Below, piece by piece: positions 44,565-53,601 of a stretch of 64,000 bases of DNA (position 1 is the stretch's first letter; each line of letters begins with the position of its first letter). The DNA is taken from contig NZ_FNSC01000001.1 of the NCBI RefSeq assembly GCF_900105355.1, positions 4,774,001 to 4,838,000 of the forward strand, given 5' to 3'. This stretch comes from Pseudomonas anguilliseptica (GTDB lineage Bacteria; Pseudomonadota; Gammaproteobacteria; Pseudomonadales; Pseudomonadaceae). The notes below the pieces were generated by a model. That model ran no database searches and was not told where the DNA came from. It worked only from the letters and a program-made list of their open reading frames with translations. Made by a program: the position numbers and the translations under genes.

Positions 44565-45500
44565 TTATTCCTCGGGGTGCAGCAGGGCCAAACGCTGGTG
44601 CACCACATCCACCAGTTTGTCCGGCTGGAACTTGGAGAGAAAGTTGTCGCAGCCAACCTTCTTCACCATGGCCTCGTTGAAACTGCCGGACAACGAGGTG
44701 TGCAGCACCACGTACAAGTCCTTGAGACGTGAGTCGTTGCGAATTTCGGTGGTCAGGCGATAGCCGTCCATCTCCGGCATTTCCGCATCGGTGATCACCA
44801 TCAGCAGCTTTTCATGCACATCGACTCCGGCGTCAGCCCAGCTCTTCAGCAGGTTGAGCGCGCGCAGGCCATCGCTGGCGGCATGGCAACGGATATCCAG
44901 TTGCGCCATGGTGCCCTTGAGCTGACTCATGGCCACGTTGGAGTCATCCACCAGCAGCACCTCACGGCCCTTGGCGTATTCCAGCATCGGGTCGGCGAGT
45001 TTTTCCGGGGAGACCTTGGTGCTCATCGGGCTGATTTCCGCCAACACCTTTTCCACGTCGATCACTTCGACGATCTGGTCTTCGACCTTGGTAATGGCCG
45101 TCAGATAATGCTGACGCCCGGCGCCACCTGGCGGCGGCAGAATGGATTCCCAATTGAGGTTGAGAATGCGCTCGACCCCACCGACTAGGAAGGCCTGCAC
45201 CGAGCGGTTGTATTCGGTCACGATGATGGTGCTGCGCTCATCCGGCACGATGGGCCGCATGCCGATAGCCTGGGACAGATCGATCACCGGCAGCGTCTGC
45301 CCACGCAGATTGACCACTCCGCAAACAAACCGGTGACGCTGCGGCATCAGAGTCAGTTTGGGCATCTGCAGGACTTCCTGCACCTTGAACACGTTGATCG
45401 CAAACAACTGCCGCCCCGTGAGGCGGAACATGAGAATTTCCAGGCGGTTCTCACCCACCAGCTGGGTACGTTGGTTCACTGAGTCGAGAATGCCGGCCAT
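44565..45500 (-). CDS. cheV: Chemotaxis coupling protein CheV (first copy)
   Basis: A 311-residue protein with an N-terminal CheW domain (about 1-165: LMFRLTGRQLFAINVFKVQEVLQMPKL) and a C-terminal receiver domain with LLVDDSNVAMSQL, the phospho-acceptor Asp in VITDAEMPEMDGY, and LHTSLSGSFN. It couples receptors to CheA and may act as a phosphate sink. I chose the second of two adjacent ATGs (45500), which is six bases after AGGAG; the first is only three. A paralogue lies 11 kb away. Confidence 0.93.
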   Translation of the reverse strand: MAGILDSVNQRTQLVGENRLEILMFRLTGRQLFAINVFKVQEVLQMPKLTLMPQRHRFVCGVVNLRGQTLPVIDLSQAIGMRPIVPDERSTIIVTEYNRSVQAFLVGGVERILNLNWESILPPPGGAGRQHYLTAITKVEDQIVEVIDVEKVLAEISPMSTKVSPEKLADPMLEYAKGREVLLVDDSNVAMSQLKGTMAQLDIRCHAASDGLRALNLLKSWADAGVDVHEKLLMVITDAEMPEMDGYRLTTEIRNDSRLKDLYVVLHTSLSGSFNEAMVKKVGCDNFLSKFQPDKLVDVVHQRLALLHPEE

Positions 45501-45586
45501 CATGCGCTCCTGTTCACTTATCGATCTAGCCTAGCTCAAATAGCCATGCCCTGGTGTATCGGCAATCTGCCGCGCATCTGAAGGCG

Positions 45587-45623
45587 GATGGCGCGACGCC
45601 ATCATGCGATAAGCGCGGCGTCG
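45587..45623. repeat. Overlapping alternative hairpins upstream of cheV
   Basis: GATGGCG/CGCCATC (45587-45593, 45597-45603) and CGACGCC/GGCGTCG (45594-45600, 45617-45623) share the same central arm, so only one can form at a time. They lie between yegS and cheV on the minus strand. Confidence 0.6.
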
Positions 45624-45653
45624 AGGCCAGCCAGGCGACAGGAGCCGCCGCGT

Positions 45654-46550
45654 CTATTCCATCAACAGCGGCGAATTCTCCGGCAAATGCATGTGCAATG
45701 CTTGCGGCATTGACGCAAAGCGTAACTTACGACTTTCCATCGGCTCGCCATCCAGATTGAGATCCAAACCTTCTGGTGCTTCGACCTCCAACCAAGGCAG
45801 CCGGGCACTCAGAGCCACGCTCTGCAAGCCATTGATCCCGCCAGACAGCAGCGTGCCCAGAGTGCCGACCACATCAGCCGCAGCCGGCACGATGCAGATA
45901 TCCAACAAGCCATCGTTAACCCATGCGTTGGGGCACAGCACGTGTCCACCACCGGCCTGGCGACCATTACCAGTGCCGAGGGCGAGAAACTCACCCTCCC
46001 ACTGAAAATCCGGCCCGGTAAAACGGCCAAACGACGACTGCACTTCGGCAAAACGGGTCAGCCCCGTCAAAAAGTAAGCCGCACCGCCAAGCACGCGCTT
46101 GAGATCTTCTGAGGTATTGGCGGTGACATTGCAGCCGAAGCCGCCAGTGGCCATATTGAGAAACACTTGGCCGTCAACTTCACCCAGATCAACCGGCTGC
46201 GCGGGCGTATCCAGCAATGCCAGGGCAATTCGCGGGTCAAGATCAACCCCGGCTGCCTGGGCAAAGTCGTTGGCCGTGCCCAACGGCAATAGCGCCAGAC
46301 TGGCCTTGGTTTTTGCCAGCGTCATGGCTTCAGCCACTTCGCGCAGGGTGCCATCACCTCCGCCGGCAATTAGGGTCGGGTAATCGGCCTGCAGCGCCTC
46401 GTTGACCAGACGCTGCGCATCGCCGCTCTCCCAGGTCACCCGCACATCCAGTTGCCAGCCCTCTTCACGACGCGCCTGCACCGCAGCACGCACCTCGGCA
46501 TTAAGGGCTTGCTTGCCATGCAGAATCAGCAGCGCTTTACGTTCTTGCAT
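45654..46550 (-). CDS. yegS: YegS/DAG-kinase-type lipid kinase
   Basis: A 298-residue cytoplasmic or membrane-associated kinase. The nucleotide-binding motif GGGDGTLREVAEAM is at about residues 63-76 and LPLGTANDFAQAAGVDLD follows; both are hallmarks of the DAGK catalytic family. NGRQAGGGHVLCPNAWVNDGLLDI is the YegS-type metal-site region. E. coli YegS phosphorylates phosphatidylglycerol in vitro; the substrate here is open. The ATG at 46550 gives the standard length. Confidence 0.93.
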   Translation of the reverse strand: MQERKALLILHGKQALNAEVRAAVQARREEGWQLDVRVTWESGDAQRLVNEALQADYPTLIAGGGDGTLREVAEAMTLAKTKASLALLPLGTANDFAQAAGVDLDPRIALALLDTPAQPVDLGEVDGQVFLNMATGGFGCNVTANTSEDLKRVLGGAAYFLTGLTRFAEVQSSFGRFTGPDFQWEGEFLALGTGNGRQAGGGHVLCPNAWVNDGLLDICIVPAAADVVGTLGTLLSGGINGLQSVALSARLPWLEVEAPEGLDLNLDGEPMESRKLRFASMPQALHMHLPENSPLLME

Positions 46551-46758
46551 CCAAGGCATCCTTTCACATTTCAAGAAAAAGACTCAGCGACAGGGCTTGA
46601 GTTTGCATCATCGTGCAAACGGCGACCTCAACATCAAATAACTAGATTGTTAGCCTCAATGTTTACGCATTTTTAATCGCATTGATTTATTGGATCATCC
46701 GTCCATCGCCAATGAACACCGCCAGTGCAAGCCGGTGCTCCTTAATGAGGATATGCAG

Positions 46759-47458
46759 ATGATCGAAGTACGTCCCTTCGCCGAACTCGGCGGTGCCCAT
46801 CATGGCTGGCTGAATGCCCGTCATCACTTTTCCTTTGCCGAATACCATGACCCGGCGCGTATGAGCTGGGGGCCATTGCGGGTCTGGAACGATGATGAGA
46901 TCGCGCCACACACGGGTTTTCCAACCCATCCGCACCGCGACATGGAAATCATCACCTATGTACGCCAAGGGCGTCATCACCCACAAGGACAACCTGGGTA
47001 ACCATGGCCGTACTGAGGCCGGTGATGTGCAGGTGATGAGCGCCGGCACCGGAATTGCCCACAGCGAATACAACCTGGAGGACACCACCACCAAGATCTT
47101 CCAGATCTGGATTCAGCCCAACCAGTCGGGCCTACCGCCGTCGTGGGGCGCCAAGCCGTTCCCCAAAGGTGAACGTGCCGGCACCTTCGTCACCCTGGCC
47201 AGCGGCTTTGCCGAAGATCAGGACGCTCTGTCGATCCGCACCAATGCGCGGATGGCCGCGGCCACCCTGCAAGCCGGCCAGAGCACCGAATACCCGATTG
47301 GCGCGGCGCGCCGGGCGTATCTGGTAGCAGCAAGCGGCAGCATCGAGGTCAACGGCATCAGCGCCCAGGCCCGTGATGGCGTGGCAGTCAGCGATGTAGA
47401 AGTGATCCGCGTGACGGCCATCGAAGATAGCGAAATCATCCTAGTAGATGTGGCATAA
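46759..47458 (+). pseudogene. Pirin-family gene with a +1 frameshift
   Basis: The first frame reads MIEVRPFAELGGAHHGWLNA up to METHPHR-type PTHPHRDMEIITYVRQG, and the second frame resumes at VITHKDNLGNHGRTEAGDVQVMSAGTG and runs to the normal C-terminus EIILVDVA. The break falls at the GGG at 46969-46971, where one G too many shifts the frame. Restored, the product would be a normal bicupin pirin of about 230 residues with intact metal-site His residues (HPHRDME, GIAHSEYN). The start at 46759 has GAGG eight bases upstream. It may be a sequencing error rather than a real loss. Confidence 0.9.
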
Positions 47459-47498
47459 GCGCCACGACCGAATCTGGACGAAGGCTCACGAGCTAGAG

Positions 47499-47582
47499 TC
47501 CTGCAAGGCAAAAACAGGCGAGGAAGCGGAGTGTACTGTTGTACATGAGCATTCCGAGCCTGTTTTTAACGCAGTAGGGCCG
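47499..47582. repeat. Intergenic hairpin element after pirin
   Basis: Perfect 10-bp arms AAAAACAGGC (47510-47519) and GCCTGTTTTT (47558-47567), with further paired blocks inside (GGAA/TTCC, GC/GC, GTAC/GTAC) separated by symmetric small loops. I associate this sequence type with interspersed repeats in Pseudomonas genomes, from memory. It may also end transcription of the convergent genes. Confidence 0.65.
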
Positions 47583-47597
47583 ACGCGCAGCAGCCTT

Positions 47598-49157
47598 TTA
47601 CGCCGGGTAGCCGGTAATTTTGCGAATGGTCTGATACAGCGGCTTGAGTTGTTTGTACATGCGCTGATAAACCTGCATGTACAGCTGCTGATAGGTGCGC
47701 TGCGCTTCTAGATTGGGCGTAAAGACCTGACCGACCCGAGTCATGGCTTTGATCGCTGTGGGGTAATCCGGATGCAAACCCAGGCCCACCGCGCAGTTGA
47801 TCGCTGCGCCCAGGCCGCTGGTTTCATACAGATGCGGACGCTCGGCAGGCAGGCCGAAGATATCGGCAGTCAGCTGCATTGCCGCGTCGCTCTGCGAGCC
47901 ACCACCTGACACACGCAGGCGGGTGATACGGGTACCCGAACGCTTCTCGATCTTCTCCTTGCCCTGGCGCAGGGCATAGGCCAGTCCCTCAAGAATCGCC
48001 CGATAGATGTGCGCACGGGTGTGCACATCACCAAAACCGATGATCGAACCCTTGGCCTCCAGCCCCGGCTCGCGGATACCCGGCGACCAATAGGGCTGCA
48101 ACATCAGGCCCATGGAGCCGGCCGGTACGCTGTTGACCAGCTTGTCAAACAGCGCCTCAGGCTCGACACCCAGCTCCTTGGCCCGCTGCATCTCGCGCAG
48201 GCCGAATTCCTGCTTGAACCAACTGACCATCCAGAAACCGCGATAAATCATCACTTCGGTATTGAAGTGATCGGGAATCGCCGAGGGGTATGACGGAATC
48301 AGCGGGATGGTTTCCAGGTACTTGCTACGGGTGGTGTTGATGGTCGCCGTGGTGCCATAGGACAGGCACGCAGTGCTCGGCTCCACACCACCGGCGCCGA
48401 GCACCTCACAGGCCTTGTCGGCACCGGCGGCAATCAGCGGCAGGCCTTCGGGAATTCCGGTATGCCGGCTGGCCGCCGCCGTGATGTGACCGAGCAACTC
48501 ACCGGGCTTGCACAGCTCCGGCAACTGCTCGCGACGCACCGGCATGGCCTGCCATTTCCAGTCGCCCGGCTTGGCCCACTGCAGGCGCTTGTAGTCGAAT
48601 GGCAGATAGGCCACGCAACTGGTCAGCGAGTCGACAAACTGGCCGCACAGCCGATGGGTGAGGAAACCCGAAAGCAGCAACACCTTGTGGGTATTGGCCC
48701 AGATGTCCGGCTGATTTTGCGCGATCCAGTTGACCTCGGCCTGAGCGCGAAAGTAGTCCACCGTGGCCTGCAGACCCGCGAGTTTGAACAGCCAGCCCCA
48801 GGGCCCGGTGATCCGCCCTTCGACCTTGGCCTGACGCTGATCGAGCCAGAGCATCGCCGGGCGCAGCGGTTGGCCTTGCGGGTCAACATTGATCAGGGTG
48901 CCGCGCTGGGTGGTCAGTGACACGCCCTTGATCAGGCTGCGATCGATATCCACCTGCTGCCACAGCAGCGCGCAAGCCTCACCCAGGCTGGCCCAGTAAT
49001 ACTCAGGATCCTGCTCGGCCCAACCAGGCTGCTTGGAGTAATAGGCCTCCAGCTCCACCTTGCCCTTGGCGAGCAGGTTGCCCTGAAGATCGAACAACAG
49101 CGCCCGGATACTTTGGGTGCCATTGTCGATGGCCAGCAGGTAACTTTTCTCGCTCAA
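47598..49157 (-). CDS. FGGY-family carbohydrate kinase
   Basis: A 519-residue kinase of the glycerol/xylulose kinase superfamily. The N-terminal phosphate-binding motif is LLAIDNGTQSIRALLFD; the proposed catalytic base lies in AMLWLDQRQ; the C-terminal ATP-site motif is LRVSGGGSQSDAAMQLTADIFG. The sugar or polyol is not predictable. Start: a TTG at 49157 preceded at seven bases by AAGGA is the best choice; the frame upstream lacks homology. It is the third gene of an operon with a GlpD-like and an AGPS-like oxidase, 20 bp after the former. Confidence 0.88.
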   Translation of the reverse strand: MSEKSYLLAIDNGTQSIRALLFDLQGNLLAKGKVELEAYYSKQPGWAEQDPEYYWASLGEACALLWQQVDIDRSLIKGVSLTTQRGTLINVDPQGQPLRPAMLWLDQRQAKVEGRITGPWGWLFKLAGLQATVDYFRAQAEVNWIAQNQPDIWANTHKVLLLSGFLTHRLCGQFVDSLTSCVAYLPFDYKRLQWAKPGDWKWQAMPVRREQLPELCKPGELLGHITAAASRHTGIPEGLPLIAAGADKACEVLGAGGVEPSTACLSYGTTATINTTRSKYLETIPLIPSYPSAIPDHFNTEVMIYRGFWMVSWFKQEFGLREMQRAKELGVEPEALFDKLVNSVPAGSMGLMLQPYWSPGIREPGLEAKGSIIGFGDVHTRAHIYRAILEGLAYALRQGKEKIEKRSGTRITRLRVSGGGSQSDAAMQLTADIFGLPAERPHLYETSGLGAAINCAVGLGLHPDYPTAIKAMTRVGQVFTPNLEAQRTYQQLYMQVYQRMYKQLKPLYQTIRKITGYPA

Positions 49158-49177
49158 GACGCCGTCCTTTCTATTGA

Positions 49178-50765
49178 TCAATCTTCTGCTGGCAAGCTGT
49201 AACAGCGCTGCCAGAGTTGCAGATACACCTGCTCCTCCCACTGCCAGCGCGTGTCACTCCAGCCCAGGCGGGCCTGACACAAAGCGCGGATACGCGGCAA
49301 TTCGGCTGCCGCACCCTGAGCCAACAACAGGCCCAGGCGGGTACGGCGTAGCAGCAGATCATCCAGGTGCAGCACCAGTTCCTGCTCGGCCGCCCAGGCC
49401 AACTCGGCCCATAGCGTGTCCGTGCCGGCCACCTGTTCGACGCCTAGCTCTTCGAGCAGCACCAGCAGCTGCGGCAGCGCCCTGCCATAACGGCCGATCA
49501 GGCGCTGCTGCTGGGCAGGGCTTAGCGTTGGCATCGGTTGACTGGGTACAGGTGCAAAAGTCGCCGCGCCCTGATCCGCCACACAGCGCGCAACAAAAGG
49601 CGCACAGGCCCGCAGCACTTCCAGCGCCAATAGACGGAAAGTGGTCAGCTTGCCGCCAGCCAGGGTGACGCAGCCGGGCTCGACCCACAGCGCATGCTCG
49701 CGCTTCTCATCCGAGGGTTTGCGCTCCGCAACACCGTCGCTGACCACCGGACGCACGCCGGCCCAACTCGACAGCACATCCGCGGCGCGAATCCCGGCGG
49801 AGGGAAATTGCTGATTGCAGGCAGCCAGCAGGTAATCCACCTCTTCACGGCTGATTCGGGCTTCCTGCGCCAAGGGCGCCGAGTGATCCAGATCGGTAGT
49901 ACCGATTACCGTCGCGCCTTCCCAGGGGAAGACAAACACCGGACGTTTATCAGACGCGTGCATAAAGCTGAACGCATGGGCCACCGGCAAGCGCCAGGCG
50001 GGCAACAACAGATGGCTGCCACGCAACGGGCGGATATGTTCCAGACCGGTTTTCCAGCGCAACTGATCAGCCCAGGCACCGGTGGCCTGAGCTACCACGC
50101 GGCTGTTAAAACGGTACAACTTCCCGGTTTCGGCATCTTCGGCCAACAGACCGCTGACCTGCCCGTCTTCGCGCCGTAACTCGACCACGCGCATGCCGTT
50201 GAGCGCTTCGCCGCCCTCGGCACGGGCCTCACCCAGCACGCGCTGCACCAACCGTGCGTCGTCGGTTACTGCATCAAAGAAGCGCGTGCCGCCGAGCAGG
50301 CCATCTTCCTTCAGGCCTGGAGCCAGGTAGCGCAGCTGCTGCAACGGGTAGAAGAGATGATTGCGCTTGCCGGCCAGGGCCGTCATACAGCGCCAGCAAG
50401 CTGCCGAACACCTTGGGACCGGGAAAGCCGCCCTGGTAATGGGCCATGATAAAACTCAAGGGGTCGACCAGCCCCGGCGCTTCTTGCAGCAGACGCTGGC
50501 GCTCGCGAACCGAATCGCGGGTCAAGCCAAACTGGCCTTTGGCGATATAGCGAAGCCCACCGTGGACCATCTTCGAGGAACGGCTGGAAGTGCCCCATGC
50601 GAAGTCGCGCTGTTCCAGCAGCAGGCATTTCCAGCCGCGCCGCGCTGCTTCACGCAGAATCCCGGCGCCACTGATACCGCCACCCACGACTATCAAATCC
50701 CAGTCGCGCGCGGCCAGCCCGGGCAGCGCCTGTTCGCGCCAGGCGGCGTTCCACTGAGTCATCAT
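49178..50765 (-). pseudogene. GlpD-like FAD glycerol-3-phosphate dehydrogenase with a frameshift
   Basis: Two reading frames together encode a GlpD-family flavoprotein of about 529 residues. The first holds the FAD site LIVVGGGISGAGILREAARRG and SSRSSKMVHGGLRYIA and breaks after SLLALYD. The second resumes at ALAGKRNHLFYPLQQLRYL and runs to the end. The break lies at 50377-50382, where one extra G/C shifts the frame. The start ATG overlaps the upstream stop (TGATG), an intact coupling signal, and the rest shows no decay, so a base-call error is possible. The true substrate may differ from glycerol-3-phosphate because of the unusual operon partners. Confidence 0.9.
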
Positions 50766-52360
50766 CAATCCTGCAGCAATACGCCAGGGGCCAGGCGCTG
50801 ATCGGGATCAAAATGCCCGGCCAAGGCCTTGAGCGTGGCCATGCCCAGTTCGCCCTTCTCCACCGGCAGATAAGGCGCGTGATCGCGGCCGACGCCGTGC
50901 TGATGGCTGATGGTGCCGCGGTTCTCGGCGATGGTCAGGCAGGCGGCATGCTTGAGCTTCTGCCAGCGCGCCATGGCCTCGGCGTAGTTCGCACCCGGGC
51001 GGAACACGTAGGTGGTGTAGATGCTCGAGCCTTCGTTGTAGACGTGAGACAGGTGGGTAAACACATGCACCTGCTCGCCATCTTCACTCAGACCAGTGCG
51101 CAGGCTGGCTTCGACCTTGTTCAACAGGTTGTCGACATTGCTCCAGTCGGTAGCGGTTTCCAGCGTATCCACCGCGTAGCCGGCGGCCCACAGGCCGTGG
51201 CGCAAGTAGGGAAAACGGAAGCGGTTTTCCGCCCATTTCTTGCCCAGCAGAGTGCCGCTAAATACGCCGTCAAAACTCTTCAGCAGCTTCTTCGCCTGTT
51301 TCAGCGAGGCGGCATTCTGTGTGCGGCTGCCGGTGACACCAAAGGTCAGCATGCACTTGCCATCGCGTGCGCCGCGCAGGGCCAGGTATTTCTCCAGCCA
51401 GGCGATCTGCTGCGGATGGCCGGCCAGGGCCAGCTGGGTCTTGGTCTCGATGGCGTTGGACAGGCGCAGCATCGACAGCGGTACCCGCGCCTGGGCCAGA
51501 CTGCGAATGGCGTTCAGCGCCTGCTGCCAGTTGGGCAGGAACACCGCATAGAAGTTTTCCTGCTCGGCCAGGCGGGTGACGCGCACCTTGACCTCGGAAA
51601 TAATGCCAAAGCGCCCTTCCGAACCCATCAGCACTTCGCGCAGATCCGGGCCTGCAGCGGAGGCCGGGAAGGTTGGAATCTCCAGGGTGCCGGCAAAGGT
51701 CTCGACCTTGCCACCGGCGAACAGCTGCTCGATGCGCCCGTAGCGCAGCGACTGCTGGCCGCTGGAACGGCTGGCGACCCAACCGCCGAGGGTCGACAGC
51801 TCCCAGGACTGGGGGAAATGGCCGAGGGTATAGCCCTGGGCACGCAGCTGGCTTTCCACTTGCGGACCATTGGCGCCAGGGCCGAAGGTGGCGATCAGGC
51901 TGTCGTGATCGATCTCGATCAGTTTGCCCATGCGTGCCAGCGACAGGGTCAGCACTGGCTTGCTGCTGGCCTGCGGGTTGATATGCCCGGCCACCGAAGT
52001 TCCGCCACCGTAGGGAATCACGATCAGATCCTGCTGGCTGGCCCAGGCCAGCAGCTCGCGAATCTGCGCGGCGCTTTCCGGGTAAGCCACGCCATCGGGA
52101 AACACGCCAAAATCACCAGAACGCATCGCCAGCCAGTCCGGCAGGCTCTGGCCACGGGCGTGACGCACGCGGTCTTCGGCATTCAGGCAGATCAGCGGGT
52201 GAGCCTGCAGACGCGAGGCCGGCACTTGCGCCAGCACCTGTTCCAGACTGGCATCGGCCAGCAACTGACCAGGGCCGACCAGTTCGGCGAGAAAAGCCTC
52301 GCCATGGGCCGGCAGCTCCACCACTGTTGCTTCATCACCCCAGCCGTTCCAACGTCGCAT
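50765..52360 (-). CDS. FAD-binding oxidase, alkyl-DHAP synthase-like
   Basis: A 531-residue enzyme of the vanillyl-alcohol oxidase (FAD_binding_4) family. The FAD domain shows FPDGVAYPESAAQIRELLAWA, IPYGGGTSVAGHI and GSEGRFGIISEVKVRV; the C-terminal HQHGVGRDH motif resembles the His-rich active-site motif of alkyl-dihydroxyacetone-phosphate synthase (AGPS). Whether it makes or breaks a glyceryl ether bond, or oxidises a hydroxy acid, cannot be decided. It is the first gene of the operon with the GlpD-like gene (overlap TGATG) and the FGGY kinase, divergent from an AraC regulator. Confidence 0.88.
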   Translation of the reverse strand: MRRWNGWGDEATVVELPAHGEAFLAELVGPGQLLADASLEQVLAQVPASRLQAHPLICLNAEDRVRHARGQSLPDWLAMRSGDFGVFPDGVAYPESAAQIRELLAWASQQDLIVIPYGGGTSVAGHINPQASSKPVLTLSLARMGKLIEIDHDSLIATFGPGANGPQVESQLRAQGYTLGHFPQSWELSTLGGWVASRSSGQQSLRYGRIEQLFAGGKVETFAGTLEIPTFPASAAGPDLREVLMGSEGRFGIISEVKVRVTRLAEQENFYAVFLPNWQQALNAIRSLAQARVPLSMLRLSNAIETKTQLALAGHPQQIAWLEKYLALRGARDGKCMLTFGVTGSRTQNAASLKQAKKLLKSFDGVFSGTLLGKKWAENRFRFPYLRHGLWAAGYAVDTLETATDWSNVDNLLNKVEASLRTGLSEDGEQVHVFTHLSHVYNEGSSIYTTYVFRPGANYAEAMARWQKLKHAACLTIAENRGTISHQHGVGRDHAPYLPVEKGELGMATLKALAGHFDPDQRLAPGVLLQD

Positions 52361-52444
52361 CTGTGTCTCCCGGATATTTCAGTCACCCTCGATGGCTGCC
52401 TATACTAGCTGGCCGCTTCAAGGCGTCACTGTCGTATCGAGCCA

Positions 52445-52456
52445 GGCGATATCGCC
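52445..52456. promoter_or_regulatory. 12-bp palindrome in the oxidase/AraC divergent promoter
   Basis: GGCGATATCGCC is perfectly symmetric and lies 30 bp before the AraC-type ATG, within the 125-bp gap between divergent genes. It could be an operator; AraC proteins more often bind direct repeats, so the link is uncertain. Confidence 0.4.
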
Positions 52457-52485
52457 AATCAAGACATTCAGAATAAGAACAGTTC

Positions 52486-53508
52486 ATGGAAAACCTCGGT
52501 TATACCTCTGTCCCCTCCCTGCTCAAGTACCTGCGCCACGCCGAGCAATTGGGTCTGGATATCGACCAGGCGTTGGCAGCAGCCGGCATCAAGGCCGAGG
52601 ACCTGGCCGACAACAGTAAGCGCATCCCCAGTGAAACCCATGAGCGCCTGCTCGATCACTTGCTCAAGGTGTCGGCTGACCCGCTGTTTGGTCTGCACTG
52701 CGCGCGCTTTGTGCAACCGGGTTCGTGGAGCGTGCTGGGCTATATCACCATGAACTGCGCCACCCTCGGTGAGGCCATGAGTCGCATCGTGCCTTACGAA
52801 AAACTGGTGGGGGATATGGGTGTCAGCCGGGTCGAGGCCGGCGCTGACCACGTTCGCCTGATCTGGAGCTGCCGTCATCAGGCTGAGCCAATCCGTCGGC
52901 ATATGGTGGAGAACGTACTGGCTTCGTGGCTGCTGTATGCGCGCTGGATCTCTGATTCGGACAGCTCGCCGCGGGAGGTGTGGTTCGAACACGCCTTGCC
53001 TGAAGGCGTCGATAGTGCCGAGTATCAAGCGATTTTCGGCTGTCCGATCCGCTTCGAACAAAGCTGCAATGCGCTGCTTGTGCCGCTGGAATACCTCGCT
53101 GTGCCGCTGCGCCAGGCCGACGCCAACCTGCTGCGCACTTTAGAAGAACACGCCCTGACCCTGATGGCTGGGCTGGACGACAACGAGCCGCTGCCGCAAC
53201 GAGTGAAGAACGCCCTGCGCCTGCTGCTCAAGGATGGTCTGCCGCGCAAGGAACGGGTGGCGGAGAAGTTCAATATGACGGTGCGTACCCTGCAGCGTCA
53301 TCTGCAGCTGGCGGGCACCAGCTACCAGCAGATTCTCGATGAACTGCGCCAGGAGCTGGCCGAGCACTACCTGCTGCGCAGCGACCTGGCGATTCAGGAT
53401 ATCGCCAGCTACCTGGGCTTTACCGAATCACGCTCATTCCACCGCAGCTTCAAGACCTGGACCGGGCAGACGCCGGGCGAGTTTCGCGAGAGCCGGCGCA
53501 CGGGTTAA
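52486..53508 (+). CDS. AraC-family transcriptional regulator
   Basis: A 340-residue regulator. The N-terminal 200 residues are the Arabinose_bd-type (PF12625) ligand domain seen in many Pseudomonas AraC proteins (SVPSLLKYLRHAEQLGLDIDQAL, GLHCARFVQPGSWSVLGYI). The C-terminal two helix-turn-helix units include MTVRTLQRHLQLAGTSYQQIL and IQDIASYLGFTESRSFHRSFKTWTGQTPGEFR. Its place, divergent from the AGPS-like/GlpD-like/FGGY operon, makes it the probable regulator of that operon. Confidence 0.93.
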   Translation: MENLGYTSVPSLLKYLRHAEQLGLDIDQALAAAGIKAEDLADNSKRIPSETHERLLDHLLKVSADPLFGLHCARFVQPGSWSVLGYITMNCATLGEAMSRIVPYEKLVGDMGVSRVEAGADHVRLIWSCRHQAEPIRRHMVENVLASWLLYARWISDSDSSPREVWFEHALPEGVDSAEYQAIFGCPIRFEQSCNALLVPLEYLAVPLRQADANLLRTLEEHALTLMAGLDDNEPLPQRVKNALRLLLKDGLPRKERVAEKFNMTVRTLQRHLQLAGTSYQQILDELRQELAEHYLLRSDLAIQDIASYLGFTESRSFHRSFKTWTGQTPGEFRESRRTG

Positions 53509-53515
53509 CCCGCTT

Positions 53516-53594
53516 GGTGGATGGGGGAAGCGCCATCCACCCTACCCGGCGACTCCAACGGTAGGGTGGATGACGCTGTTTTCATCCATCGCTG
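53516..53594. repeat. GTAGGGTGGAT-type palindromic repeat cluster
   Basis: Alternating arms: GGTGGATGG (53516-53524) pairs with CCATCCACC (53533-53541), and CATCCACCCTACC (53534-53546) pairs perfectly with GGTAGGGTGGATG (53560-53572); a further CATCCATC follows at 53583. I associate GTAGGGTGGAT palindromes with interspersed repeats of this genus, from memory. It lies between the convergent araC-type and moeA genes and may serve as a terminator. Confidence 0.75.
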
Positions 53595-53601
53595 CGCTGA
53601 C

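Noticed and set aside
46690..46758. The upstream ATG at 46690 as the start of pirin
   Set aside because: It adds 23 non-conserved residues and has no ribosome-binding site, while 46759 has GAGG at a good distance and begins the conserved sequence.
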